Of a DNA stretch of 64,000 bases, positions 21,768-30,205 are shown piece by piece. Below the pieces are notes generated by a model that was not told where the DNA came from, did no database searches, and was given only the letters and a program-made list of their open reading frames with translations. Position numbers and translations under genes: made by a program. Each line of letters opens with the position of its first letter. Position 1 is the stretch's first letter. This DNA is from Corynebacterium jeikeium (lineage in GTDB: Bacteria > Actinomycetota > Actinomycetes > Mycobacteriales > Mycobacteriaceae): assembly GCF_000738175.1 (NCBI RefSeq), contig NZ_JFCH01000027.1, forward strand, positions 39,667 to 103,666. Direction: 5' to 3'.

Positions 21768-22967
21768 ATGTCCGAACCCTCATCCCAAGCCGCCGTACCC
21801 AGCCAGCGAAACCCCTTCCGCCCCAGCTTCGGCACGTCGCCGTACTACCTGGCGGGCAGGGCTGAGTTGCTGCAGGATTTTGAGCTCAGTCTCGCCGAAG
21901 GTCCCGGCTCCCCACACCGCACGATTCTGGCCAGCGGTCTGCGTGGTGTGGGCAAAACGGTACTGCTCAACGAGATCGAGGACAAGGCCCGCGCCCAGGG
22001 TTGGATCGTCCTGCGCGCCTACCCCAATAGCGACATGATCTCCGAGCTGGTCGAAACAACGATCCCCACCGCCATCACTAGCATCGAGCAGCCACCGGAG
22101 CGCAAGCTTTCCGGGGCCTCCATCACCGGTGTGGGCAGCTTCCGTACTGAAGCCCACTCCCGAGCTGAAGATCTCCGCAGCGTGCCAACGCTCATTACCC
22201 GCCTACGCGAACTCTCCGACGTGATCACCGGCACCGGCATCCTCATCACCCTCGACGAGCTGCAATCCGCCGACCTCGACCAGCTCCACCGCCTGGCCAC
22301 AGCGGTCCAGGACCTCATGCGCGATGAGCGCGACATCGCCTTCGTCTGCGCGGGCCTACCCCACGGCGTGGACACGCTACTGCAGCACGAGGGCACCACG
22401 TTCCTCCGCCGCGCCTTCCGTGTGGACCTCCACGCTGTGCCGACTGAGGAAGTCTCGAAGACCCTTGCGATCACCGCCGCGGATTCTGGCCGCCCTTTTA
22501 CTGATGACGCCCTAGGCCGCGCCACCGACATTTGCCGCGGATACCCCTACCTCATCCAGGTGGTTGGCGCACTGTCCTGGGCGGCTGCCGGAATCGACGG
22601 TTCGGGCACCATCGAGGCCGCACACGTGGAGACTGCCTCCCAGCGGGCTATCGACCGCATGACCAGCCACGTCCACCGGCCCGCGCTCAGCCGCCTGCCG
22701 GAGGGCGAAATGAACTTCCTCCGCGCGATGGCTGCGATAAGTGCCGACGAGGGGGCGTCCGAACCAGAACCGGTAAGCGCGGCAGCACCGGCAACGAGAG
22801 CTGTCAAGACTGGCGACATCGCCGCTCACCTGGGCGTAGAGCCAAGAGGCCTGTCCACCTGGCGAAGCCGCCTCATTACCCGCGATCTGATCGAGCCGGC
22901 GGGATTCGGCCGCGTGCGATTCACGCTGCCGTACATGGAGGACTACATCCGGCAGCAGGACGGGTAG
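21768..22967 (+). CDS. AAA ATPase with C-terminal winged-helix domain
   Basis: A 399-residue ATPase of the MoxR/Orc-like "ATP-binding protein" type. Walker A is SGLRGVGKTVLL (about residues 57-68) and Walker B is LITLDELQ, where DE provides the catalytic glutamate. An Arg-rich sensor region follows (FLRRAFRVDLH), then a lid (GYPYLIQVVGALSW) and a C-terminal segment (AAHLGVEPRGLSTWRSRLI) that looks like a DNA-binding winged helix. An Ala/Glu/Pro linker near residue 335 joins them. It may be an orphan regulator or part of an uncharacterised defence or replication-linked function; nothing next to it settles this. Confidence 0.82.
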   Translation: MSEPSSQAAVPSQRNPFRPSFGTSPYYLAGRAELLQDFELSLAEGPGSPHRTILASGLRGVGKTVLLNEIEDKARAQGWIVLRAYPNSDMISELVETTIPTAITSIEQPPERKLSGASITGVGSFRTEAHSRAEDLRSVPTLITRLRELSDVITGTGILITLDELQSADLDQLHRLATAVQDLMRDERDIAFVCAGLPHGVDTLLQHEGTTFLRRAFRVDLHAVPTEEVSKTLAITAADSGRPFTDDALGRATDICRGYPYLIQVVGALSWAAAGIDGSGTIEAAHVETASQRAIDRMTSHVHRPALSRLPEGEMNFLRAMAAISADEGASEPEPVSAAAPATRAVKTGDIAAHLGVEPRGLSTWRSRLITRDLIEPAGFGRVRFTLPYMEDYIRQQDG

Positions 22968-22987
22968 CGCAGAACAGGAGACAAGAA

Positions 22988-23035
22988 AACCGGCGCCCTT
23001 CCGCCTGCGTAAAGCTAAGCGAAAGGGCGCCGGTT
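22988..23035 (-). terminator. Strong rho-independent terminator of etfBA (also faces the AAA ATPase)
   Basis: A perfect 13-bp stem, aaccggcgccctt paired with aagggcgccggtt, with a 22-base loop. Read on the minus strand it is followed by ttttcttgt, so it terminates the etfBA mRNA; it may also stop the convergent ATPase transcript. Confidence 0.85.
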
Positions 23036-23096
23036 AATGGCTGCCGTCCACGCCAGTAGTGGCGATAGGACGGCTATTAAAGCCTAGGGCGAAGAA

Positions 23097-24050
23097 CTAC
23101 TTGCGGTTCTTCAGCTCCTCGGTAGCCTGCGGAGCAACCTTGAACAGGTCGCCGACAACACCGAAGTCTGCGATCTCGAAGATGGATGCCTCTTCGTCCT
23201 TGTTCACAGCAACGATGGTCTTGGAGGTCTGCATACCAGCCTTGTGCTGGATAGCGCCGGAGATACCCAGTGCGATGTACAGGTTCGGGGAGACCGTAAC
23301 ACCGGTCTGACCGACCTGGAACTTGCCCGGGTAGTAGTCTGCGTCCACCGCCGCACGGGAAGCACCAACAGCGGCACCCATGACGTCGGCCAGCGGCTCG
23401 ACAACGTCGGTGAAGCCCTCGGAGCCACCAACGCCACGGCCACCGGAGACCACGATGTTGGCCTCGGTCAGGTCCGGACGGTCGCCAGCCTCAGCCGGAG
23501 CGAAGGAGGTGATGGTGACGGCGGTCGGGCCAGCGCCCGGCAGCTCAACCTGCTGGACGTTGCCAGCGGCAGCCTGCGGCTCCGGATCCAGGGAGCCCGG
23601 AGCCAGGGTGAAGACCGGGGATGCGCCAGCGGCGGAAGCGGTAACGGTGTAAGCGCCACCGAAGATGCTGATCTCAGCGGACTTCTCGGCGGTGATGCTG
23701 CTGGTGTTGTACAGAACACCGGAAGCAACGCGGGCGCCTACGCGGCCTGCAACCTCGTTGCCGGTTGCGGTAGCGGAGACGATAACCGGAACCTGCAGCT
23801 GAGCTGCCAGGCCGGACAGTGCGTCGACCTCCGGGGTAATCAGCAGGGACTCTGCCTGGTCGGACTCTGCGGCGTAGATGGTCTCTGCGCCAGCCTCGGC
23901 CAGTGCGCCCTGCAGCTTCTCGGTGGTGCCGGGAGCGCCAACAACAACGGCGCCAACGGTGCCGAATACACGTGCAGCGGTGATCAGCTCGACGGTGGAG
24001 TTCTTCAGCTGACCCTCACCGTGCTCAACCAGTACTAGTACGTTGGTCAT
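23097..24050 (-). CDS. etfA: Electron transfer flavoprotein, alpha subunit
   Basis: A 317-residue subunit that binds the catalytic FAD of ETF, the soluble carrier that takes electrons from acyl-CoA and other dehydrogenases to the quinone pool. The C-terminal FAD signature is clear: SGGRGVGGSEGF, then YYPGKFQVGQTGVTVSPNLY and ALGISGAIQHKAGM. The N-terminal domain starts TNVLVLVEHGEGQL. It follows etfB by 21 bases in one operon. The family usually passes electrons to an ETF:quinone oxidoreductase, which is not present in the window. Confidence 0.96.
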   Translation of the reverse strand: MTNVLVLVEHGEGQLKNSTVELITAARVFGTVGAVVVGAPGTTEKLQGALAEAGAETIYAAESDQAESLLITPEVDALSGLAAQLQVPVIVSATATGNEVAGRVGARVASGVLYNTSSITAEKSAEISIFGGAYTVTASAAGASPVFTLAPGSLDPEPQAAAGNVQQVELPGAGPTAVTITSFAPAEAGDRPDLTEANIVVSGGRGVGGSEGFTDVVEPLADVMGAAVGASRAAVDADYYPGKFQVGQTGVTVSPNLYIALGISGAIQHKAGMQTSKTIVAVNKDEEASIFEIADFGVVGDLFKVAPQATEELKNRK

Positions 24051-24071
24051 GTCCTTAAATCCCTACTTCCC

Positions 24072-24860
24072 TTAAACCAGCTTTTCCTTGACCAGGAACT
24101 CGACCAGCTGCTTGCCGCCCTCGCCCTCGTCGTTGACGATCTCACCAGCCGACTTCGGCGGCTTCGGGGTGGAAGCGGAAACGGAGGTGGTGGCGTTTGC
24201 CAGGCCAACGTTTGCAGCGTCCACGCCAATCTCTTCCAGAGACAGCTCTTCGATGGTCTTCTTCTTGGCAGCCATGATGCCCTTGAAGGCAGCGAAGCGC
24301 GGGGTGTTGGACTTCTCAGTCACAGACACGATGGCCGGGGTCGGAGCCTCCAGGCCGAACACGCCTTCCTCGGTAACGCGCTTACCGGTGACCTTGCCGC
24401 CCTCAACGCTCAGCTCTTCCATGTGGGTCAGAGCCGGGATCTGGCGGTACTCAGCCAGCAGGCCCGGGATGGAGCCAGCGCCACCGTCGGTGGAGGCGTT
24501 ACCGGCGATAATCAGCTCGATGTCCTCGATCTGGTTCAGAGCATTGGACAGGGTCCATGCCGTGCCCAGTGCGTCGGAGCCAGCCAGGTTCTCGTCGACA
24601 ACCAGCTTGGCCTCGTCGCAGCCCAAGGACAGTGCCTTGCGCAGCGCCTCGGTTGCGCGCTCCGGGCCGACGGACAGAACGATGACGTTGCGGGAGCTGT
24701 CTGCTTCCTTCAGCTGCAGTGCAGCCTCAACAGCGTTTTCGTTGATTTCGTCCAGGACAGCGTCTGCGCTGTCGCGGTCGAGGGTGAAGTCATCGTCGGT
24801 GAGCTTGCGCTCGGAGTAGGTGTCCGGCACCTGCTTAACCAGAACAACGATGTTCGACAT
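24072..24860 (-). CDS. etfB: Electron transfer flavoprotein, beta subunit
   Basis: A 262-residue subunit that binds AMP and docks partner dehydrogenases. Typical beginning MSNIVVLVKQVPDTYSERKL and the internal ALSLGCDEAKLVVD and IIAGNASTDGGAGSIPGLLA segments identify it. It is the first gene of the etfBA operon, with a strong ribosome-binding site (caggaagg) before ATG 24860. A promoter may lie around the tactatgg sequence upstream. Confidence 0.96.
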   Translation of the reverse strand: MSNIVVLVKQVPDTYSERKLTDDDFTLDRDSADAVLDEINENAVEAALQLKEADSSRNVIVLSVGPERATEALRKALSLGCDEAKLVVDENLAGSDALGTAWTLSNALNQIEDIELIIAGNASTDGGAGSIPGLLAEYRQIPALTHMEELSVEGGKVTGKRVTEEGVFGLEAPTPAIVSVTEKSNTPRFAAFKGIMAAKKKTIEELSLEEIGVDAANVGLANATTSVSASTPKPPKSAGEIVNDEGEGGKQLVEFLVKEKLV

Positions 24861-24952
24861 TCGTTGACCTTCCTGCTTGGGTATTGTGATTTGGCACCAT
24901 AGTACCTACCACCAGGTGACCACCGCCACAAATTTCTTATATTGTTTTAGAA

Positions 24953-26194
24953 CTACCCCCGCGAGCTGCGGCGAGCCCTACAGATAAAGGCCACAGCCTT
25001 GGCAGCGCCGCCCTCGCCAATGCGCGTAACCACGACGGAGTAAGCAGTATCCGCCGCTCCGGCACCACCCGCGCCACCGCTTCCGCCCGCGTTGCCCTTC
25101 TTCAGCTTCCACTTCTTCCGCAGCTCGTCGGGGTCCACATTCACGCCGCGCACGAGGATTTCCACGCTCTTCGCACCTAGCGCCACCAAAGCGGGACGCG
25201 CCTTCTTCAGCGGCACTTCTTCGACAATCTCAAAGCCACGCACGCCCGCGGGCAGCTCGTCGCCTGTCAGGTACGCGATGTGCGGGTCCAGTTGCCACAG
25301 CCCGTGCCGCGCCGCGTACTGGCGCACCAGCCCGGCGCGCACGATGGCACCATCGGGGTCCACGATGTAGCGCCCTGCCCCACCCACGCGGTCGGCCTCG
25401 GGTTCGTCGCTTGTCACTATTTCTTTAACTGATGACGCCCCCGTCACCACCGCCCGGCGTCCCCGCCCCAGGATCGCGGGTGAATAAAGGCACGTCTCCT
25501 TTACTCCTCCATCGACGGAAACAACCTCCACGTGGCCGTCGAACTCGGAGTAGTCGATGCCTGGCGCGCATTTGACCACCAGATTGTCGTAGCAGTCCAT
25601 GAGCTCCGGCAGCGGCGGCTGCAGGTCTTCCAACTTGGCGATACGCCCCGAGGAATTCCGGCGTGCTGGATCCGCCACCACAACGCCGGATTTCAGGATG
25701 CCGGATTTCAGTGCGCCGGATTTCAGGTCACCGGCGAACGCGGGACGCAGCGCATCCATGCGCGCGACCGGAACTTCCGGCACATTGAAATGGGCCATCC
25801 GCAGGCGCTGGTGGTCCAGATCCCCGCCCAGCACCCGCAGTCCCGCGGCAGCAAGCGCGTGCAGTTCAGTGCCGATACTGCAGGTGACATCCACAGCGGC
25901 CTCCACCCCGGCGGACTTCAACACCTCCGCGCGCCACGCGGCGACTACCGGCGGGGTGGCCTGCTGGACTGATTCACTATCCATCAGCCAGTTTTCCGGC
26001 AGCTTGCCCGCGCGGCGAGCCTGTACCAGTTCCACCAGGGCGCGGGCGTGCTCGCCGTGTGCCTTGCGCAGGTGGGAAAGGTCCTGCACGAGGGATTTCT
26101 TGGTCAGCTGATACGTAGTGGCGTCATTAATAAGGGGCGAGCCAGCGGCACAATCGGCGAGCAGAAAATCCAGCTCGGCAGCAGAAAAGGCCAT
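24953..26194 (-). CDS. Class I SAM-dependent methyltransferase with THUMP-like domain
   Basis: A 413-residue protein. The N-terminal helical part leads to a Rossmann SAM-binding motif (AVDVTCSIGTELHALAAAG) and a methyltransferase motif VVADPARRNSSGR (DPxR type); the C-terminal part (VEILVRGVNVDPDELRKKWKL) resembles the THUMP-like domain. Such proteins are conserved in actinobacteria and presumed to modify RNA, but the target is unknown. The motif LKSG is repeated three times (DLKSGALKSGILKSG), encoded by ~15-base repeats in a loop after the Rossmann motif. A Gly/Ala run interrupts the C-terminal domain. ATG 26194 is chosen on the family-like start MAFSAAELDFLL. Confidence 0.8.
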   Translation of the reverse strand: MAFSAAELDFLLADCAAGSPLINDATTYQLTKKSLVQDLSHLRKAHGEHARALVELVQARRAGKLPENWLMDSESVQQATPPVVAAWRAEVLKSAGVEAAVDVTCSIGTELHALAAAGLRVLGGDLDHQRLRMAHFNVPEVPVARMDALRPAFAGDLKSGALKSGILKSGVVVADPARRNSSGRIAKLEDLQPPLPELMDCYDNLVVKCAPGIDYSEFDGHVEVVSVDGGVKETCLYSPAILGRGRRAVVTGASSVKEIVTSDEPEADRVGGAGRYIVDPDGAIVRAGLVRQYAARHGLWQLDPHIAYLTGDELPAGVRGFEIVEEVPLKKARPALVALGAKSVEILVRGVNVDPDELRKKWKLKKGNAGGSGGAGGAGAADTAYSVVVTRIGEGGAAKAVAFICRARRSSRG

Positions 26195-26207
26195 GCTTGC
26201 GCGCGCC

Positions 26208-27119
26208 CTACTGCTCGTAGGAGTCGGGGCGGATGGCGAAAGGATTCTCCGGCATCTCGGCGGGGTCAACGACGAACTTCATGCCCGGCGCGAACTGGCG
26301 GGCGGGCGCGCCGTACATCTGCTGTTCCATCAGGTAGTACTCAGCCATGTACGGCTCGTCGACGGGCTCCTCGAGCACCGGATCGACGGAGAGGCTGGAG
26401 GAAAAATCCAACACTTCCTCGACGGTGCGGAAGGTATCCAGCAACTTCAGCTGCGCCCACGTCGGCGGCATCAGAGAGATCTTGCGGGAGCGCCAGCCAT
26501 CCAGCAGCGTGGAGGGACGGAACCAGCCTGTCGAGGTGGCCTCCGGGGTATCAGCCCTCGTCTCCTGCCCCTCCGGCATGGCGGCCACAAAAAAGGCCGT
26601 GTCGTAGCGAATCGGCTGCTCCACCGGGGTGACCCAGTTGGCCCAGGGGCGCAGCAGGTCGGAGCGCAAGACCAGGTTGTTGTTGCTCATGAAGTCGGAG
26701 AAGCTCAGCTGGTGGTTCTCCAGCAGCTTGCGTTCCTCCTGGTAGGGCGTGGTGTCCACGACTGGTGAGCCATCGCGGTGGGTGGCCAGCAGCGTGCCGC
26801 ACTCCTCGAAGGTCTCGCGCACCGCGGCACAGACCAGGGCGCGAGCCATGGATTCCGGCTTCTGCAGGCGCTTGGCCCACCACTTGACCTCCGCGCCCTG
26901 CCAATTGATGGCCGGCGACATGTGGCCATCGCCGTCGACGTCTCCCGGCATATCTCGGGAATCCACACCGCCGCCTGGGAAAACCGTCATCTCCGCGCAG
27001 AACTTCATGGTCGAGGCACGCTCCTGGACGTACACCTCGATCCCCGACAACGTGTCGCGCAACAGAATCACCGTTGACGCGTGACGTGGCTGCACTGGGC
27101 CCAAACGGTTTTCCTTCAT
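26208..27119 (-). CDS. Nudix hydrolase, NUDT19-like, with insertion in the Nudix box
   Basis: A 303-residue protein. The Nudix box is split: TVFPGGGVDSRD is followed by ~50 residues and then AAVRETFEECGTLL. This is the arrangement of the NUDT19/RP2p group, some of which hydrolyse CoA derivatives. In C. glutamicum a Nudix gene also stands between the etf and glg genes. ATG 27119 has TAGACT seven bases upstream and no ribosome-binding site, so a leaderless mRNA is likely. The substrate is inferred only at class level. Confidence 0.85.
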   Translation of the reverse strand: MKENRLGPVQPRHASTVILLRDTLSGIEVYVQERASTMKFCAEMTVFPGGGVDSRDMPGDVDGDGHMSPAINWQGAEVKWWAKRLQKPESMARALVCAAVRETFEECGTLLATHRDGSPVVDTTPYQEERKLLENHQLSFSDFMSNNNLVLRSDLLRPWANWVTPVEQPIRYDTAFFVAAMPEGQETRADTPEATSTGWFRPSTLLDGWRSRKISLMPPTWAQLKLLDTFRTVEEVLDFSSSLSVDPVLEEPVDEPYMAEYYLMEQQMYGAPARQFAPGMKFVVDPAEMPENPFAIRPDSYEQ

Positions 27120-27126
27120 GCGTCAG

Positions 27127-27132
27127 AGTCTA
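27127..27132 (-). promoter_or_regulatory. Candidate -10 box (TAGACT) of the leaderless NUDT19-like gene
   Basis: TAGACT, then seven bases, then ATG 27119; the same hexamer as before ligA. Confidence 0.5.
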
Positions 27133-27141
27133 CCGATCTTC

Positions 27142-28056
27142 CTATCGGCGGTGGCCGGCTCCATTGGCGCCACTGGCTCCACTGGCTCCACTGGAACGGT
27201 GACTTCCCCGGCGCTGGCGGCTACGGCGGGCGAACCAGCGGCCGTCCTCGTGCTTGACTTCGATCGGCTGGTGGAAGGTGCGGGTGAGGTTCTCGCTAGT
27301 CATTACGTCTTCCAGGATTCCCTGGGCCACAACCTCGCCTTCGTCCAGCAGCAGGGCGTGGGTGAACCCCGGCGGGATTTCCTCCACGTGGTGGGTGATC
27401 ATCACGATCGCCGGGGAGTCCGCATCCGCCGCCAGGTCCGACAGCAGCGCCACCAAGTCCTCGCGGCTGCCGAGATCCAGGCCCGCGCCCGGCTCGTCCA
27501 GCAGTAGTAGCTCGGGGTCGTTCATCAGGGCGCGGGCGATCAACACGCGCTTGCGTTCGCCTTCGCTTAGGGTCCTCCAGGTCTGCTCGGCCAGGTGGTA
27601 GGCGCCGACGCTTTCCAGGATCTCGATGGCGCGTTCGTAGTCCAGCTCGTCGTAATCCTCTCGCCAGCGGCCCAGCACGTCATAACCGGCGGAAATCACG
27701 ATGTCCGCGACCTTCTCATCCCCCGGCACGCGCTGTGCCAGCGCCGAGGAGCTCATGCCGATGGCGGTGCGCAGCTCGCGCAGATCCACCTTGCCCACCT
27801 GCTCGCCGATGAGCTTCACGGTGCCAGTGGTCGGGAACATCTGCGCCGATGCCAGACGCATCAGGGTGGTCTTGCCCGCCCCGTTGGGGCCGACGATGAT
27901 CCAGCGTTCGTCCAGCTCCACCTGCCAATCCATCGGCGCCAGGATGGCTCGTCCGTCGCGCACAACGGAGACGTTGCGCATGTTTACGATCAGGTCGTCC
28001 TCGTCAGCCTGCGCGGTGGCCGGGGTGGAAATCAAGTTCGTCACGTTCTCGCTCAC
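27142..28056 (-). CDS. ABC transporter ATP-binding protein
   Basis: A protein of about 304 residues with one nucleotide-binding domain: Walker A VGPNGAGKTTLM, signature LSEGERKRVLIAR, Walker B LLLLDEPGAGLD and switch HHVEEI. No permease gene is adjacent, so it may be a soluble ABC-type ATPase or work with a distant partner. The C-terminus is a low-complexity Ser/Gly/Ala/Arg tail with SGASGASGANG. The start is uncertain: GTG 28056, GTG 28044 and ATG 28101 are all in frame; the first is used because it precedes a variable N-terminus and leaves the 28057-28169 gap for divergent promoters. Confidence 0.85.
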   Translation of the reverse strand: MSENVTNLISTPATAQADEDDLIVNMRNVSVVRDGRAILAPMDWQVELDERWIIVGPNGAGKTTLMRLASAQMFPTTGTVKLIGEQVGKVDLRELRTAIGMSSSALAQRVPGDEKVADIVISAGYDVLGRWREDYDELDYERAIEILESVGAYHLAEQTWRTLSEGERKRVLIARALMNDPELLLLDEPGAGLDLGSREDLVALLSDLAADADSPAIVMITHHVEEIPPGFTHALLLDEGEVVAQGILEDVMTSENLTRTFHQPIEVKHEDGRWFARRSRQRRGSHRSSGASGASGANGAGHRR

Positions 28057-28169
28057 TCCCCCATGGTGCCTGAAGATCCGCGCGAAGTGTGCCAACAACA
28101 TAGGCTTGCTGTGTAAGCACCAACGCGAATCGCCAACGGATCCCCACTGCCATTTAAAGGAGCTTCCCC

Positions 28170-30194
28170 ATGACCGGCCGCCTCGGCATCGACTGCATCT
28201 CCCCCGTCATCTCCCACGGAGCCACCCCCGCCAAGGCCATCGTCGGCCAGGTGTTCCCGGTCAGCGCGACTGTCTGGCGCGAGGGGCACGACGCTATCTC
28301 CGCCACCCTCGTCGTCCGCCGCCCCGCCGGCGCTGAGGGCGGTCGCGCGAAGATCACGATGTCGCCGGATCCCGAGGACGTCGACCGTCGCCATGCAGTG
28401 TTCGTTCCGGATGTGCCGGGTATGTGGACTTTTCGTGTTGACGCCTGGTCGGATCCAGCGGCCACATGGTTCAACGCAATCACCAAGAAGGTAGCCGCAG
28501 GACAGGATGCCCAGGCGCTGGCCAATGATTTTGAGCTCGGCGCGCGCCTGTTCGAGCGGGCGGCGGAGAAGGCCTCCCGTAAGCACCGGGAGCTGGTGGC
28601 CTCCGTACCCGGCCAGCTGCGCGATGAGTCCTTGAGCATCGACGAGCGCCTAGCCGCCGCCCTATCTCCGGAGATCAAGGAGGCCCTGGACAAGCGCCCG
28701 CTGCGCGACCTGCTGACCCGCGGCCCGGAGTTCCACGTGCTGGTGGAAGAAAAGACCGCCGGCGTGGGTGCCTGGTACGAAATGTTCCCCCGCTCCACCG
28801 GCGGCTGGGATGCCGACGGCAACCCGGTGCACGGCACCTTCGCCACCGCTGCCGCGGACCTGCCGCGCATCGCGGACATGGGCTTCGACGTGCTGTACCT
28901 GCCGCCGATCCACCCGATCGGCGAGATCAACCGCAAGGGTAAGAACAACACCCTGACCCCCACCCCGGAGGACGTCGGCTCCCCGTGGGCCATCGGCTCC
29001 AAGGAAGGCGGCCACGAGGCCGTGCACCCGCGCCTCGGCACCGTCGAGGACTTCGAGAACTTCGTCGCCGCCGCCAACGACCAAGGCCTGAAGGTCGCCC
29101 TGGACCTGGCGCTGCAGTGCGCCCCCGACCACCCCTGGGCTAAGGAGCACCCGGAGTGGTTCACTGTGCTGCCGGACGGCACCATCGCCTACGCCGAGAA
29201 CCCGCCGAAGAAGTACCAGGACATCTACCCGCTGAACTTCGACAACGATCCGGAGGGTCTGTACCGAGAGGTGCTGAAGGTAGTGCGCCTATGGATCGGC
29301 CGCGGCGTGCGCATCTTCCGCGTAGATAACCCGCACACCAAGCCCACAAACTTCTGGCAGTGGCTGATCGCCGAGGTCCACGCCACCGACCCGGACGTGG
29401 TCTTCCTCTCCGAGGCTTTCACCCGCCCGCCGCGCCTCTACGGCCTGGCCAAGGCGGGATTCACGCAGTCCTACAGCTACTTCACCTGGAAGACCACCAA
29501 GGAGGAGCTGGAAGAATTCGCCGGGGACATAGCCAACTACGCCGATGTCTTCCGCCCGAACCTGTTCGTCAATACCCCGGACATCCTGCACGAATCCCTG
29601 CAGACCGGCGGCAAGGCCATGTTCGCTATCCGCGCCGCTCTGGCCTCCACCCTCTCCCCGCTGTGGGGCGTGTACTCCGGCTTTGAGATCTACGAATCCA
29701 CGCCGGTTCACGCGGGCTCGGAGGAATACCTGGACTCCGAGAAGTACGAGCTGCGTCCGCGCGACTACTCAGTGGACAACTGCGCTGAATGGATCAGGGA
29801 TCTGAACCTGTGGCGTCAAGAAAACCCGGCGCTGCAACAACAGCGCACCCTGCGCTTGCACGAGACCACGAGCGACGACCTCCTCGCGTACTCGAAGGTC
29901 GACGGTGTTACCGGCAACGCGGTGCTCGTGGTGGTAAACCTGAACCCCAACGCGATCGTCGAGGGCTCTGTGCACCTGGATACCGAAGCGCTTGGCCTGG
30001 GTGCGCCGGAGGAGACGCACTTCGAGGTCACCGACCTGCCGACGAACCAGACCTACACCTGGGGCGCCAGCAACTACGTGCGCCTGGACCCGGACTTCCA
30101 GGTTGCGCACATCTTCCGGCTGCCCACCCTTGGTGAGGGTGAGCGCGAGCGCGTTTGCATGCGAGCCCAGGAAGAATACGATCCCCGCAGGTAG
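28170..30194 (+). CDS. glgE: Alpha-1,4-glucan:maltose-1-phosphate maltosyltransferase
   Basis: A 674-residue GH13 enzyme that extends alpha-glucans with maltose-1-phosphate, a step of the trehalose-to-glycogen pathway. The N-terminal domain is followed by the barrel: [17 protein letters not shown] (conserved in GlgE), nucleophile Asp in [11 protein letters not shown], acid/base Glu in FLSEAFTRP and a third acid in NTPDILHE. Length fits the family. Start is supported by aaaggag 7 bases before ATG 28170. glgB begins 11 bases after its stop, so the two form one unit for alpha-glucan synthesis and branching. Confidence 0.97.
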   Translation: MTGRLGIDCISPVISHGATPAKAIVGQVFPVSATVWREGHDAISATLVVRRPAGAEGGRAKITMSPDPEDVDRRHAVFVPDVPGMWTFRVDAWSDPAATWFNAITKKVAAGQDAQALANDFELGARLFERAAEKASRKHRELVASVPGQLRDESLSIDERLAAALSPEIKEALDKRPLRDLLTRGPEFHVLVEEKTAGVGAWYEMFPRSTGGWDADGNPVHGTFATAAADLPRIADMGFDVLYLPPIHPIGEINRKGKNNTLTPTPEDVGSPWAIGSKEGGHEAVHPRLGTVEDFENFVAAANDQGLKVALDLALQCAPDHPWAKEHPEWFTVLPDGTIAYAENPPKKYQDIYPLNFDNDPEGLYREVLKVVRLWIGRGVRIFRVDNPHTKPTNFWQWLIAEVHATDPDVVFLSEAFTRPPRLYGLAKAGFTQSYSYFTWKTTKEELEEFAGDIANYADVFRPNLFVNTPDILHESLQTGGKAMFAIRAALASTLSPLWGVYSGFEIYESTPVHAGSEEYLDSEKYELRPRDYSVDNCAEWIRDLNLWRQENPALQQQRTLRLHETTSDDLLAYSKVDGVTGNAVLVVVNLNPNAIVEGSVHLDTEALGLGAPEETHFEVTDLPTNQTYTWGASNYVRLDPDFQVAHIFRLPTLGEGERERVCMRAQEEYDPRR

Positions 30195-30197
30195 AAT
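30192..30197 (+). promoter_or_regulatory. Possible internal -10 box (TAGAAT) before glgB
   Basis: TAGAAT, then eight bases, then ATG 30206. It overlaps the glgE stop codon, which supplies the first three bases, so chance resemblance is likely; glgB is also probably read from glgE mRNA. Confidence 0.25.
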
Positions 30198-30205
30198 CGG
30201 CGGGT

